Shown here: piece after piece, positions 1 through 11,234 of the stretch | How positions within the stretch are numbered: the stretch's first letter is position 1 | Layout: every line of letters starts with the position of its first letter | Source of the DNA: Cryptomeria japonica | Taxonomy: Eukaryota > Streptophyta > Pinopsida > Cupressales > Cupressaceae | Assembly (NCBI RefSeq): GCF_030272615.1 | Contig: NC_081413.1 | Location: 183,096,951-183,160,950 of the forward strand | Direction: 5' to 3' | DNA length: 64,000 nucleotides | The notes under the pieces: model-generated | Told to the model about the DNA's origin: nothing | Seen by the model: the letters and a program-made list of their open reading frames with translations, nothing else | Databases searched by the model: none | Made by a program: the position numbers and the translations under genes

Positions 1-1095
1 AATTGGAAAGGGAAAAGGTGGAAGAAGATGGGGAAGAGGGTTTGACATCAAAAGAGAAGGTTGTCTATCCTAGGAGGAACCTTCTACGTTGAATTTTCGT
101 TCATCTTGGAAATACCACTTTTTGAAGTGACTACATAGTCACATGGGAGAAGCCACATGTTTCAAACTACCCCTAACCCATAGGTATACCCTTTGGACCT
201 TTGGAAAAGCCCTAAAACTGACCCTAGGAGTCCATTAAACCCTTTGGAAACCCAACTGAAGTTTACCTACGGGTCAAACTTGAGTTGACCACTCCCAAGA
301 CTCCCTACCCAAGGCAAATTTGGGACCACACTCATGTTTTTGAATGGCTTTGGTAGAAACAAAACTCCCTCCAAGAGACAAGTCACAAATTAATGACACT
401 AATCAGCACATGTGTCAAGTGACACAATAAAAATACAATATAAAAATCACACATAGAATTTGTCTCTTGTAGGATTACACATATACACATAAATTAATTT
501 TAACACTCAAGCATTATACACTTCACAAATAAAATACATTACAAAGGGGTGTTGTCTCTCGAAATAGACAACTCCCGGCTTAACAAACGCACTTTGGTCT
601 AGGCTTGGTTCTCCATTAAATTTCATGGTCACATGGATAATTTTCCTGCGCATCTCAATTAACACATTAGTAACTCCAAATAATCACAATTATACATAAT
701 CAAATACATGGATTTCATTAGACATCAAACACTCATACATTTGACAACAATAATTCAATATCTCATTTGTTTCAAGTTCGATTTCACATAAGCAATTAGC
801 ATAATTTTTTCCAAAATTGAACCATTCATAGGTTAGCATCATTTTTCTATCATCAAAATGAAATCTTGCAAATTTCCAATAATGACATTCACCATCATAA
901 TGTAATTCTATTCTAGTAACATATCTAAAGTTTCATAATCATCATGCATGAAATAAAGCATCAACATATGTCCGTGTGATCCAAATCATGGAATCATATA
1001 AGTTCTAAGTCCATAAAGCATAAAATAAAGCATCCATAATAGTCTCAATATGCAAATAACTGAAAATGTCAAACTGAATCAGGGTAGGGCCTCAC
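1..1095. other. Undetermined AT-rich DNA before the first element
   Basis: No coding region, RNA gene or clear repeat boundary can be supported here. The DNA is AT-rich and has stops in all frames. It ends abruptly where gypsy integrase codons begin near 1100, so it may be unrelated DNA joined to a truncated element or a decayed part of one. I see no LTR ends or target-site duplication. Confidence 0.4.
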
Positions 1096-2135
1096 ATGAT
1101 AATACCTTGGGAGGATATAAGCATGGATTTTGTACTTGGCTTACCTAAGATACTGAGAGGGAATGATTCTATAGTTGTGGTAGTGGATAGATTTTCAAAG
1201 ATGCCTGATTTCATATGTTGTAAGAAGACATCAGATGCATTGCATGTAGCAGACCTATTTTTCAAGAAAGTGGTAAGATTGGATGGATTACCTAAGAGCA
1301 TAATTTCAGACAGAGACACTAAGTTTATTGGCTAGTTTTGGAGAACACTTTGGAAGAAGATGAAGATAGATTTGAAGTTCAACTCTAGTTTTCATCCACA
1401 AATTGATGGACAGACATAAGTAGTTAACCGGTGTTTGGGAAACTTGTTGAGATGTTTAGTGGGAGATCAAACTAGAAGTTGGGATTTGATCCTTGCACAA
1501 GTAGAGTTTTCCTATAACAATTCAGTGAATATAAGTACCAAAAAAACACCTTTTGAGATTGTTACCGGAGTGCATCCTAGAGGAATAGCATAATTGAGAG
1601 ACATTAGTAGTGAAGACCAGAAGAGTTCAGAAGCAGAAGAATTTGCAGATCACATGGCAATATTGCATATTCAAGTTAGACAACATTTGGAAGACATGAA
1701 TAGAAAATACAAGGAGAAGGAATATGAGAAGAGGAGACATAAGTAATTTGAAGTTGGCAATGAAGTGATGATATACTTGAGAAAAGAAAGATTCCCAGTT
1801 GGAACTTATAATAAGTTGCAGATGAAGAAGTTTGGACCCTGTAAGATCTTGAGGAAGTTCAGTTTTGGAAATTATATGAAGTAGAGCTACCAGACAATCT
1901 AAGTATTTCACCTCTATTAAACATTGCATATCTTCATGAGTACCATGAACCAGAACTCAGTGAGGATAGTATTGCAGACCTTTAGAGATAATTACCCCAG
2001 AAGGAACTAGACTAGATTGAAGAGATTTTGGACAGTAGGATTGGGCATAGTACCCAGAGCAGTTAGTACAAAGAATATCTTGTGAAAAGGAAGAGAAGAC
2101 CAGTTGAAGATTCATCTTGGATTTCTTGAGAAGAG
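1096..2135 (+). pseudogene. Decayed Ty3/gypsy integrase C-terminal half with chromodomain-like tail
   Basis: In an intact element this region would encode the integrase core, which inserts element cDNA, and a C-terminal chromodomain that reads histone marks. The reading starts at [14 protein letters not shown] (first catalytic Asp), continues through SDRDTKF (second Asp) and HPQIDGQT, and keeps the YNNSVN and PFEIVTGVHPRG blocks typical of plant gypsy integrases. The GPCKIL block follows. A tail with YKEYLVKRKRRP and DSSWIS at about 2069-2130 resembles the YLVKWK..EATW core of a chromodomain. In-frame stops occur at about 1333, 1417, 1590 and 1744, and frame shifts occur after 1850. The stop at 1417-1419 sits where the catalytic Glu is expected. 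Gag, protease, reverse transcriptase and the LTRs are missing, so this is a 5'-truncated relic. Confidence 0.85.
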
Positions 2136-2655
2136 GTAGACCGCCTTGGTTTCTCTCTTACCCCAACAAAGTGAGAGGCTCACGTTTTCATTAACCCTAG
2201 ATGTCAGATGCAGGAGCATCCTCGGTTCACAACAATCTTGCATCAACCAAAAACATTTTCTTTTTTGTTTTAGTTTTCCTCTCTATGTGTCCCGGTTTTG
2301 GCTCATCAGTTCCTGTGGAGTTGGATTCTACTTGAAAACTTGATCATCCTTCTTTCTTTCAAACTGCATCTCATTTGGATCCTTTTCCGGCAAGATATCG
2401 CTACCAGTTTCCTTGGCAGTTTCTTGTTACTGGTTGCCTAAGACCTATTTTGGTAATCTACTAGAATCCATTCTGAAGTTTGTAGAGTCTTGGGCATTGA
2501 TCTTGATGTTTCTTGGCATGTGGTCAACCTTCTACATTTCATCCTTTGGATTTTCTGGAGGAATTTCTTGGCAGAGGCCAACCTTATCATTTTGCATGTT
2601 AGGTCTTTTTCTTCGGGTTTTGATCCTTTTTGGGCCAACTGGATCCTTTTGATCG

Positions 2656-2689
<34 letters not shown>

Positions 2690-3199
2690 AAGCATGTTTT
2701 AGAATGGGGGGAATCAAAAAAATAAGAAGTATCAGATAGATAGATTGTGCCTAGCAGATAGATCTTTTTCAATTCAAGGTCTCAATGTGACCTATTCTAC
2801 CAAGCCTATGTGTCAGTATGTTTTAACTCAATTGTTACTAGTTGGATGCAATTAACTCTCATGCAATAAAACTATCTCTTCTGCATTGCCTCCATCATAT
2901 CTGTGTGTTTGTGTTGTGTTTACTCTTGCTGACCAATTTGGACTGATCTCCTCGAGGTCCCTCCTCATCGATGATTGCTTCATGAACTCCCACTTGCCTT
3001 ATACCACTTATTTGTCTACCGAGTTAGATACATGTTCCACTATTAGACTTTCCTCTATCAGGATTGAATTCTTCTTCTCGAATCTTTTCCCAACTTAAAT
3101 ATTTCAAGGACATTATTATAGTAGTAGGGATAGCCTTAGTCATAGGTACATACTCAGTCTAATTACAAACTTTTTCCAATAAACAATTACTTCCATTAT
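2136..3199 (+). other. 3' trailing region of the gypsy relic and flanking DNA
   Basis: The DNA following the chromodomain codons is probably the 3' untranslated part of the gypsy relic. It holds a GT microsatellite at 2656-2689 and a G-rich polypurine-like run (AATGGGGGGAA, about 2703-2713) where a 3' LTR might begin, but no LTR can be delimited. From roughly 3160 to 3204 the minus strand may carry a few codons (GSNCLLEK) of the older copia copy that continues at 9912. The remainder is unassigned. Confidence 0.35.
2656..2689. repeat. TA/TG microsatellite
   Basis: A short TA run passes into about 12 uninterrupted TG dinucleotides. It is a simple sequence repeat likely to vary in length between individuals. 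Confidence 0.95.
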
Positions 3200-3204
3200 T
3201 ATTC

Positions 3205-4247
3205 TGTTGGTATTATGGATGTGTTGCATTAGTTTTGTCATTGATGCCAACACTTATCCTTCTAGAGATCTTTGGTTATGTTGAACCAACACATTGTGTT
3301 CACCGGCATGTTCAGTGACTTATGCATAGTCATCGGTATATTGTTCACCGACATGTTATATTGTTCACTGGCATTGAGGATGATTTGTTATCATTTGGAG
3401 ATCACTTGGTTATGTTGAAGATATGGTTTGGATACTTGGTTTTTGTGTTTTGGTTATTGGTCTAATCGGGTTGACATATTTGTTGTTACTGATAAATTGG
3501 TCTAGGTTATGGACCGGTATGCATTATCTATTCCAGATCAACACGACACGTTATGGAGATGATTTATTAATTGGATATTGTTGTAAATGTATTGAGCCGA
3601 CATGATATATCACATCTTGACTTATTTTTAATTGATTTGATTGTAATATTCTTAGTGAGCCGACCTACGTATTTGGTATTAGGTTTTGGTATATATGTAA
3701 AATCTTATTTGTGAGATGAAAAAAGTAGAGAAGTAATGGTATATGGTCTATGGTATTGTAACATGGTATGTGTGAATATTGAAGATCATATGAGAAGACC
3801 ATAGAGAAGGTTCAAGGAAGGTTTGAAGGTGATTATCAGAGCTTAACTGGTACTGAATCTAGCATTGAAGATGGTACTTTAAGCAGTAAATTATCATTGG
3901 ATTTAACCATCCAATTATAGTCAATGTGACTCCTATTTTGTGATTGAGTAGTGAGCTCTAGGCGGTTGGCCTTTCTACATGTGCAGACCCCATTTGTATA
4001 CACATACTATCTGCAGTAGTATCATCTGATTGTGGGTAAGGTTTCCCATTGTGATTTTTCCCCTTGCAGGGTTTCCACGTACAAATCTCTGTGTTATGTG
4101 TTGTGGATGTTGTTTCTCTTTCTGTTTTATGCATTAAGCTTCGCCGGTATTAATACTAACTGCAAATATGTTAACTGACATTAAGTTTGGTTTACTGGTA
4201 CAACTGATTCAGCCCCCCCCCTCTACGTGGCCTCCTGGGTCCTGACA
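3205..4247 (+). repeat. 5' LTR of the copia element
   Basis: The 1,043-bp left LTR starts TGTTGG and ends CCTGACA. It holds a TATA-like TATATATG at 3691-3698, DRE-like RCCGAC hexamers at 3347, 3596 and 3659, and a C-tract (9 C) 25-35 bp from its 3' end. A 60-codon hydrophobic frame inside it (3423-3605) recurs in the right LTR only because the two LTRs are copies. Confidence 0.93.
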
Positions 4248-4248
4248 A

Positions 4249-4265
4249 TTGGTATTAGAGCCAAG
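4249..4265 (+). other. Primer binding site, initiator Met-tRNA type
   Basis: TTGGTATTAGAGCCAAG lies one base after the left LTR. It matches the usual plant TGGTATCAGAGC primer site, complementary to the 3' end of initiator Met-tRNA, with a C-to-T change. Confidence 0.85.
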
Positions 4266-4304
4266 TCCTCTTCTTGCAAAAGTTTAACCGCTTGAGGAGA
4301 TTCT

Positions 4305-5348
4305 ATGGCAACAAACTTTTTTAGGAAGGACAGTCAGAAACTTGATGGAACTAACTATGGTATATGGAAGATCAGAATGGAGACACATTTGAATTGCATT
4401 GGAAGAGACATATGGGATATTACAAAGAATGGCTATGTTGGTCCTACACCGAATCAACCTACTCCACCAACATTGGGTAAAGTTCAAGAGAATGATTGCA
4501 AAGCAAGAGAAGCACTTTTGAGCACATTATCAGATCTATAAATCATGGGATTATCAGACCAATCTACTGCTAAAGCTATTTGGGATAAATTAAAAATATT
4601 GAATGAAGGAAATACCACTGTCAAAATTGTAAAACTGGAATGCTTCCGAGTCAGGTATGAAAATTTGAAAATGGAAGAAGATGAAAGAATTTCTGTTTTT
4701 ATGGAAAGAGTAAATGAAATTGTTTTGGGTATACATTGTTGTGGAGGATCCTTAAGTGAAGATGAAATTGTTTCTAAAATTTTAAGAGCATTTCCACTGG
4801 CATACAAAATGAAAGTAACTGCTATTAATGAGTTGAGAACAATGCCTAATACATCAGTATCTACAGATACCTTGGTTGGAAAACTTTCAGCATTTGAGCT
4901 TGAGGAATTTGGTCCTACTGCTACAATTAAGATAGATTTGGCCTTCAAAGAATCATCATCATCATCATCATTTGAGAAATCTGATTGGAAAGCACTTTAT
5001 GCAAAATAACTTGAAGATACCAAAAAGGAAAATGAAGAACTGGAAGAACTTGAAGCACTATTTGCAAGGAAAATGCCTAAAGGTCCTATTGGAAGTAATT
5101 ATGAAGGTAAAGTACCATTTAAATGTTTTAACTGCAATAAAGTTGGTCATATGGTATCTAGATGTCCTGATAGACATGCAAGATTGAGAGAAGAAGATAA
5201 AAGGACATATAAGCCTAACCCTAAATATCAGAGATACAAATTTAAGAAGAACAGAGACAAATCATGTTACTACGTTGATGAGGGAGTTACTGATGATTCT
5301 GATGAAGAACCGACAGATAATGGATGGGCTTTTGTTTCAATAAAATAA
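4305..5348 (+). pseudogene. Copia gag (UBN2-type capsid plus one CCHC zinc knuckle), broken
   Basis: Gag builds the virus-like particle and packages the element RNA. The start MATNFFRKDSQKLDGTNY has the KLDGTNYxxWKxRME signature of plant copia gag. The capsid region continues through KAIWDKLKILNEG and the hydrophobic helices up to about 4960. A zinc knuckle CFNCNKVGHMVSRC is read at about 5122-5163. One in-frame TAA interrupts the frame at 4539-4541 (SDL*IMGLSD). A second break occurs near 5009-5073, where the knuckle continues after a stop at 5007-5009. The nearby serine run (about 4957-4971) is a TCA repeat. The frame ends at a TAA at 5346-5348, before the protease. The ATG at 4305 is the first in frame after the primer site and fits the family start. 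Confidence 0.9.
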
Positions 5349-8300
5349 GATCAACTGGCACCTACTATTCCACTGGTAGAGCAAGCCCTGGCAGCTAAAA
5401 TTGAAGAAAATGATGAATGGATCATAGATTCTAGATGTTCACATCATATGACTGGTGATAAAAGTAAATTCTTATCTTTTCAGGAATACAATGGAGGTCT
5501 AGTAAGATTTGGGGATGATAAAGCTTATTTGATCAAATGAAAAGGCACTATATCTTTTGATGGTAAGCACAATACTGACAACGTTTATTATGTTGAAGGT
5601 TTGAAGCATAATATTTTGAGTGTTGGTCAATTAGTTGAAAAGGGTTTTCAGTTACAATTCAAGAATGGTAAATGCAAAATCATGAATAGAACTTGATTGG
5701 AGATTGCAACTGGTAATCAGACTAAAGGTAATATCTTTCATTTGAATAACAGTGAAAAAACATGCTTAATTGAACATATTGATGAAAGTTGGTTATGGCA
5801 TAAGAGACTTTGTCATGTGAATTTTGATTGCATTGTAAAGATCAGTTCAACTAAGGCAGTAAGGGATTTACCTAAGATTGTGAAACCTCATAATCCGGTA
5901 TGTAAGGAATGTCAAATGGGAAAGAAGGTTAGAAAAACTTTTAAGAGTATTTCTGAGAAATCCAATAGTGTGCTTGATTTAATCCATACTGACTTGTGTG
6001 GTCCGGCAAGAACAAGAAATCTACAGGGAGATAGATACTTTATGCTAATCATTGATGATTATTCTAGAATGTGTTGGGTTACTTTTCTCAGGGAGAAATC
6101 AGGAGCTTTTGGAAAATTCAAGTTATTCAAGGCAATGGTAGAGAATGAAACTGGTAAGAAAATCAAATGTTTAAGATCAGATCAAGGAGGAGAATTTACA
6201 TCTAAGGAGTTTAATACATTTTGTGAAGTGAATGGAATCAGAAGACAACTATTAGTATCCCAGACACCTCAGTAGAATGGAATTGTGGAAAGGAAGAATA
6301 AAACTATTCTAGATGCAGCTAGAAGCATGATATTGGAAGAAAATATACCTCATGTGTACTGGAGAGAAGCAGTGAACACAACGGTTTTCACTTTTAATAG
6401 AGTTCACATCAAAGGTGAAACCGGTAAGACCCCTTATTAACTATGGTTTGGTAATACTCCTACTCTTAAATACTTCAGAATATTTGGAAGCAAATGTTAT
6501 ATTAGGAGAGATGAGTATGTTGGCATATTTGATCCTAGAAGTGCTGAAGGAATATTTCTTGGTTATTCATCGAAGAGCAAGGCATATAGATGTTTTAATA
6601 AAAGATTGCCGAAAATCATTAAGAGTGCTAATGTGAAGATAGATGAACAATTTAGAGGAAATTCAAGGTCTATAGATTCTAAACCAGTAGTTGAGATGAT
6701 CATAAATGAACCTATATAGAGTGCACCGGTACAAAATGTGGATCCAGTCACACCGGCATCATCAGAGAATTCCATAGTGACTGAATAACAACAGCAAGTG
6801 AACACACCCAGGTATGTAAGACTGAATCACTCTGAAAGTCAGATAATTGGGAATAAGTATCAAGGTGTTATGACAAGAGGAAGAGTAGAAAATGAAGAGG
6901 TATGTTTAATTTCTCAAATTTAACTGGCATCTATTATTGAGGCATGTGAAGATAAACATTGGATTAAAGAAATGAAAGATGAATTAGAACAAATTGAAAA
7001 GAACAATACATGGGCATTAGTTCCCTGGCCTAAAGACAAAATGTAATTGGAACTAAATGGGTATTCAGAAATAAACTTAATGAAGATGGTAACGTAATCA
7101 GAAACAAAGCAAGATTAGTGTGTAAAGGATATTCACAAAAAGACGAAATTGATTACAATGAAACCTTTGCACTGGTAGCTAGAATTGAGGCAGCCAGATT
7201 ATTTCTTGCATTTGCAGCTCACAAGAACTATAAATTATATCAGATGGATGTAACAAGTTCATTTCTAAATGATGATCTTGAAGAGGAAGTTTACATTGAA
7301 CAACCTAATGGATTTTCATTGACAAATAATGAAGATATGGCTTGCAGATTGAGGAAAGCTTTGTCTAGATTGAAGCAAGCTCCTAGAGCTTCGTATGCTA
7401 GATTAGACAAATATCTTTTGAATCTTGGTTACACTAAATGTAATGTTGATAGCAACTTATATTTTAAAGTGACTAATGATGATATCTTGGTTATTGAATT
7501 TTTTATTGATGATATCATTTTTGGAGGAGAAGATGGATTGTGTAAAGACTTTGCTAATAAGATGCAGGAAGAATTTGAAATGTCTATGATTGGGGAAATA
7601 AATTCTTTTTAGGATTGCACATTTCACAGACTGATAACGGTATATTCATATGTCAAACAAAATACTTGAAGGAACTATTGAAGAAATTTGGTATGGAAAA
7701 TTCCAAACTGGTAAGTACTCCTATGACTACAACTAATAAATTGGCATTGAAGGATGATTCAGCTCCTGTTAATCTTATAAGATATAAATCTATGATTGGA
7801 GGTTTACTGCATTTGACACAAACAAGACATGATATAATGAATGCAGCATGTATTGTTTTAAGATTTTAGAGTAATCCTAAATAAAATCATGAATCAGCAA
7901 TGAAAAGGATTTTCCAATATCTACAAGGCATAATAAATCTTGGTTTATGGTATCCTAAAGATGAACATTTTGATTTATGTGCATACACCGATGCAAATTG
8001 GGCAGGAGATGTAGATGACAGAAAGAGACCCACTGGTGGAGCATTCTTTCTTGGTAGCAGATTGATTTCATGGTTGACCAAGAAATAGAGTTGTACATCA
8101 TTATCAACAGTAGAAACAGAATATGTTGCAACAGCAACTAATTGTACTCAGGTATTATGGATTAAGCAAATTTTGAAGGACATCAAGGTAAAATGCAAAG
8201 AACCTATAATCATTTATTGTGATATTTCAACAACAATTGATAGATCAAATAATCCAGTATTTCACTCTACTTGACTAAACATGTTTCTATCAAATATAAT

Positions 8301-8420
8301 TTTCTAAAAGAGAGTGTTGAAGAAAAAGAAGTGAGATTGGTTTATGTGAATACTAAAGAGCATATTGCAGATATCTTAACTAAGTCTTTGCCTAAGGAAA
8401 ATTTTGAATATCTCAGAGAG
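5349..8420 (+). pseudogene. Copia pol (protease, integrase, reverse transcriptase, RNase H), multiply broken
   Basis: An intact pol would cut Gag-Pol, copy RNA to DNA and integrate it. Protease: WIIDSRCSHHMTGDK near 5420, where family members have DSG, so the active-site Gly is lost. Integrase: zinc-binding H..H/CxxC with CKECQMGKK near 5907, then HTDLCGP, IDDYSR and SDQGGEF near 5985-6200. A TAG at 6274 falls at TPQ*NG. Reverse transcriptase: VCKGYSQ, QMDVTSSFLN, RLKQAPR, and the catalytic box read as FFIDDIIFGG (usually YVDD) near 7500. RNase H: AYTDANWAG near 7983, STVETEYVA, and CDISTTI. More than ten in-frame stops are visible, at 6437, 6718, 6787, 6921, 7045, 7611, 7868 and 8086 among others, plus frameshifts near 7045 and 7612. 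Confidence 0.9.
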
Positions 8421-8535
8421 TAGCTTGGGCTAATACCCTCATCAGTAGAGACTTAGATAGCCGATGATTGGCATCAAACCAACAGAATTAGCAAAGGAAA
8501 TTTTTTCCAACTTTGATGGAGGAGAGCTACTTCTT

Positions 8536-8816
8536 AGGGGGAGTAGTTGGTTATTGTAACTGGTTATATGAATTGATTGTATGTTTTGGTATTTGTATCA
8601 CTTTAGCATTTGATGTCAAAGGGGGAGAGATATCTATGGAAAAACTCTTTGTATTTAGGAAACATTATCCTAGGGGGAGAGATTATTCATTGAAGGAAAG
8701 ATATATTTATGGTAGTGATCTATTCTGGAGATTGTTGGTTTTTGGTTTTTGGCATTCTGTTTTTGCACTTAGATGTTTTTCCATCTTGTGTTGCCATCAA
8801 TGCCAAAGGGGGAGAT
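8536..8816 (+). promoter_or_regulatory. Polypurine tract with three upstream G-rich copies
   Basis: The tract AAAGGGGGAGA at 8805-8815, one base before the right LTR, would prime plus-strand DNA synthesis. Similar purine runs stand at 8536-8543 (AGGGGGAG), 8618-8630 (AAAGGGGGAGAGA) and 8672-8682 (AGGGGGAGAGA). The two copies next to TGATGTC/AATGCC share their left flank, suggesting duplicated tracts. Confidence 0.75.
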
Positions 8817-9906
8817 TGTTGGTATTGTGGATGTGTTGCATTAGTTTTATCATTGATGTCAACACTTATCCTTCTGGAGATCTTTGGTTACGTTGAACCA
8901 ACACATTGTATTCACCGGCATGTTCAGTGACTTATGCACAGTCACTAGTATATTGTTCACCAGCAGGTTATATTGTTCATCGACACTGAGGATGACTTGT
9001 TATCATCTGGAGATCACTTGGTTATGTCGAAGACATGGTTTGGATACTTGGTTTTGGTGTTTTGGTTATTGGTCTAATCGGGTTGACATATTTTTTGTTA
9101 TCGACGAATTGGTCTAGGTTATGGACCGGTATGCATTATCTATTCCAGATCAGCATGACACATTATGGAGATGATTTATTAATTGGATATTGTTGTAAAT
9201 GTATTGAGCCGACATGATGCATCGCATCTTGACTATTTGTAATTGATTTTATTGTAATATTCTTAGTGAGCCGACCTACACATTTGGTCTTAGGTTTTGG
9301 TATATATGTAAGATCTCATTTGTGAGATGAAAAAAGTAGAGAAGTAACGATATATGGTATATGGTATTGTAACATGGTATGTGTGAATATTGAAGATCAT
9401 ATGAGAAGACCATAGCGAAGGTTCAAGGAAGGTTTGAAGGTGATTATCAGAGCTTAATCGATATTGAATCTAGCATTGAAGATGCTACTTTGAGCGGTAA
9501 ATTATCATTGGATTTAACCATCCAATTTTAGTAAGTGTGACTCCTATTTTGTGATTGAGTAGTGAGCTCTAGGCGGTTGGCCTTTTTGTATGTGCAGACC
9601 CCATTTGTATACACATACTATCTGTAGTAGTATCATCTGATTGTGGGTAAGATTTCCCACCGTGGTTTTTCTCCTTACAGGGTTTCCACGTACAAATATT
9701 TGTGTTATGTGTTGTGGATGTTGTTTCTCTTTTTGTTTTATGCATTAAGCTTCACTGATATTAATACTGACTGCTAGTTTGTCAACCGACATTAAGTTTG
9801 GTTTATCGATATTATACATCAGGTTTGATTAAGTTATATTTAGGTTAAAATTAATAGATGACTGATTCACCCCCCCCCCCTCTCAGTTGCCTCCCAGGTC
9901 CTAACA
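8817..9906 (+). repeat. 3' LTR of the copia element
   Basis: This 1,090-bp copy of the left LTR starts TGTTGGTATTGTGG and ends CCTAACA. It is about 47 bp longer than the left LTR because of a stretch near 9815-9862 (ATTATACATCAGG onward) absent from the left copy. A 10-C tract lies near 9871. DRE-like hexamers stand at 9208, 9270 and 9785. Confidence 0.93.
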
Positions 9907-9911
9907 TATTC

Positions 9912-11234
9912 TTCAATTACTAAACATTTCCATTAGTTCTTGTAACTTTTGCAACCATTTTTCTAGAGCTTCCTTTTCTAATTTCACATCTAGGCCCTTG
10001 AAATATGTCCTTATATCCTTTTCTACAAATCTGAATCACACTCAATAGGTTATGTCTCAGACCTTTAACATAATAAACATCATCAATTTTATGCTTACCA
10101 TCAATAGAGATGCTTCCTTTTCCACAAAAAGGTGCAACTTCTTCTCCTACAGACTTAATTGTTCCACCATCATATTTCTCAAGGTTAATAAATTTGTCTC
10201 TATCACTAGTCATTTGTTTTGAACATTCAAAGTCAATGTTCCATGCCTTTGGTTAAACTTTTGCATGTAGTGCAGTCTTCAACCTTACAAATTTCTCACT
10301 ATTCTTTACATCTTCTAAACTTTCAGACTGCCCATCATTATTTTCTTCTATAGACAAGAACAAATATTCTTCATTTGAGTCATTTTCATCTTCTTCTTTA
10401 GATGAGTAGGCCTTCATTGAATAAAAGCTCTTTTTAGACAACTTGTCTCTATCATCTCTTAAGATATCTTTGTTATTCCCTCTATAGTTTTCTTTCCTTT
10501 GTTATCATCATTAGGTCTTCCACCATAGTATTCTTTGTAGCTTTGAATGCAACATTCTTCCTTTTCTTTTTGATGTCATCCAATTTAGCAATCTCAAAAG
10601 CAACAAGTGAACCAAGGAGTTGATCCATAGTGTACTTACTCATGTCATGGCTTTCTTGAATGGCATACTTCTTGGGTTTATAGATTTTGGGCAATATTGC
10701 CATCATCTTCCTTTAAACTTCACTTTCCTCTATTGTTCCACCAACACCTCCAAGAGAATTTACAATTTCATTCACCTGATGAATATAGCCTTCAATGTTT
10801 TCATCATTAAACATTCTCACATTCTCGAACGTGTTCTTTGGATTTATAATCTTCGATTGCTTTGTCTTTTCATCACCTTCAAATACACTCTTCAACTTCT
10901 CCCAAATTTCTTTAGCTAACTTCACCCCTATGACTTTGCTAAATACTAAATCATTCAACCAAGTGAAAATTGCAATTGTAGCCTTTGCATTACTCTAATA
11001 TGCTTTGATTTCATTCAGAGTTGTAAGACCATTCTACAGAGAAATATAACATCTCTTAATGCTTTCCCAAATTTTTGTCGGCATGGTTGCCAAATGATAT
11101 TCCATCCTTTCTCTCCAATAAGCATGATTTGTGCCATCAAAATTTGGAGCCTTGAAGATGTAATCCTACTCTATCATAGATCTTCCTCAAGTACTTAAGC
11201 TTCTTAAGAGGAACCTCACATTGATTCCAATCGT
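9912..11234 (-). pseudogene. Older minus-strand copia gag and protease region
   Basis: Reading the minus strand from about 11200 downward gives FDGTNHAYWRERMEYHL (gag start motif), LAKEIWEKLKSVFEG, a capsid helix block at 10713-10958 with YIHQVNEIVNSLGGVG, and MDQLLGSLVAFEI at 10482-10706. A 9920-10213 block follows with FINLEKYDGG, GKGSISIDGKHKIDDVYYV and LRHNLLSVIQI, the protease-to-integrase linker of copia elements. The zinc knuckle is not recognisable. Frames change between blocks and several stops occur. The copy is cut at 9911 by insertion of the 3205-9906 element. The primer-site-like TTGGAATCA at 11222-11230 (minus) and the LTR at 11235 mark its 5' end. Confidence 0.8.

Larger units (their letters stand above)
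3205..9906 (+). mobile_element. Complete but inactive Ty1/copia LTR retrotransposon with TSD
   Basis: This is a 6.7-kb element bounded by two related LTRs that start TGTTGGTATT and end in CA. The five bases before it (3200-3204, TATTC) equal the five bases after it (9907-9911, TATTC), which fixes both ends. A primer binding site follows the left LTR and a polypurine tract precedes the right LTR. Order of domains is gag (UBN2-type capsid, one CCHC knuckle), protease, integrase, reverse transcriptase, RNase H, the copia order. Stops and frameshifts occur in every domain, so it cannot move by itself. By eye the first 330 bp of the two LTRs differ at roughly 7 percent of sites, mostly transitions, so the insertion is not recent. 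It interrupts a minus-strand copia copy. Confidence 0.95.

Noticed and set aside
3423-3605. 60-residue hydrophobic protein also found at 9035-9217
   Set aside because: The two frames are the same place in the two LTRs of one element, so their similarity only reflects LTR copying. It lies between the promoter region and the primer site.
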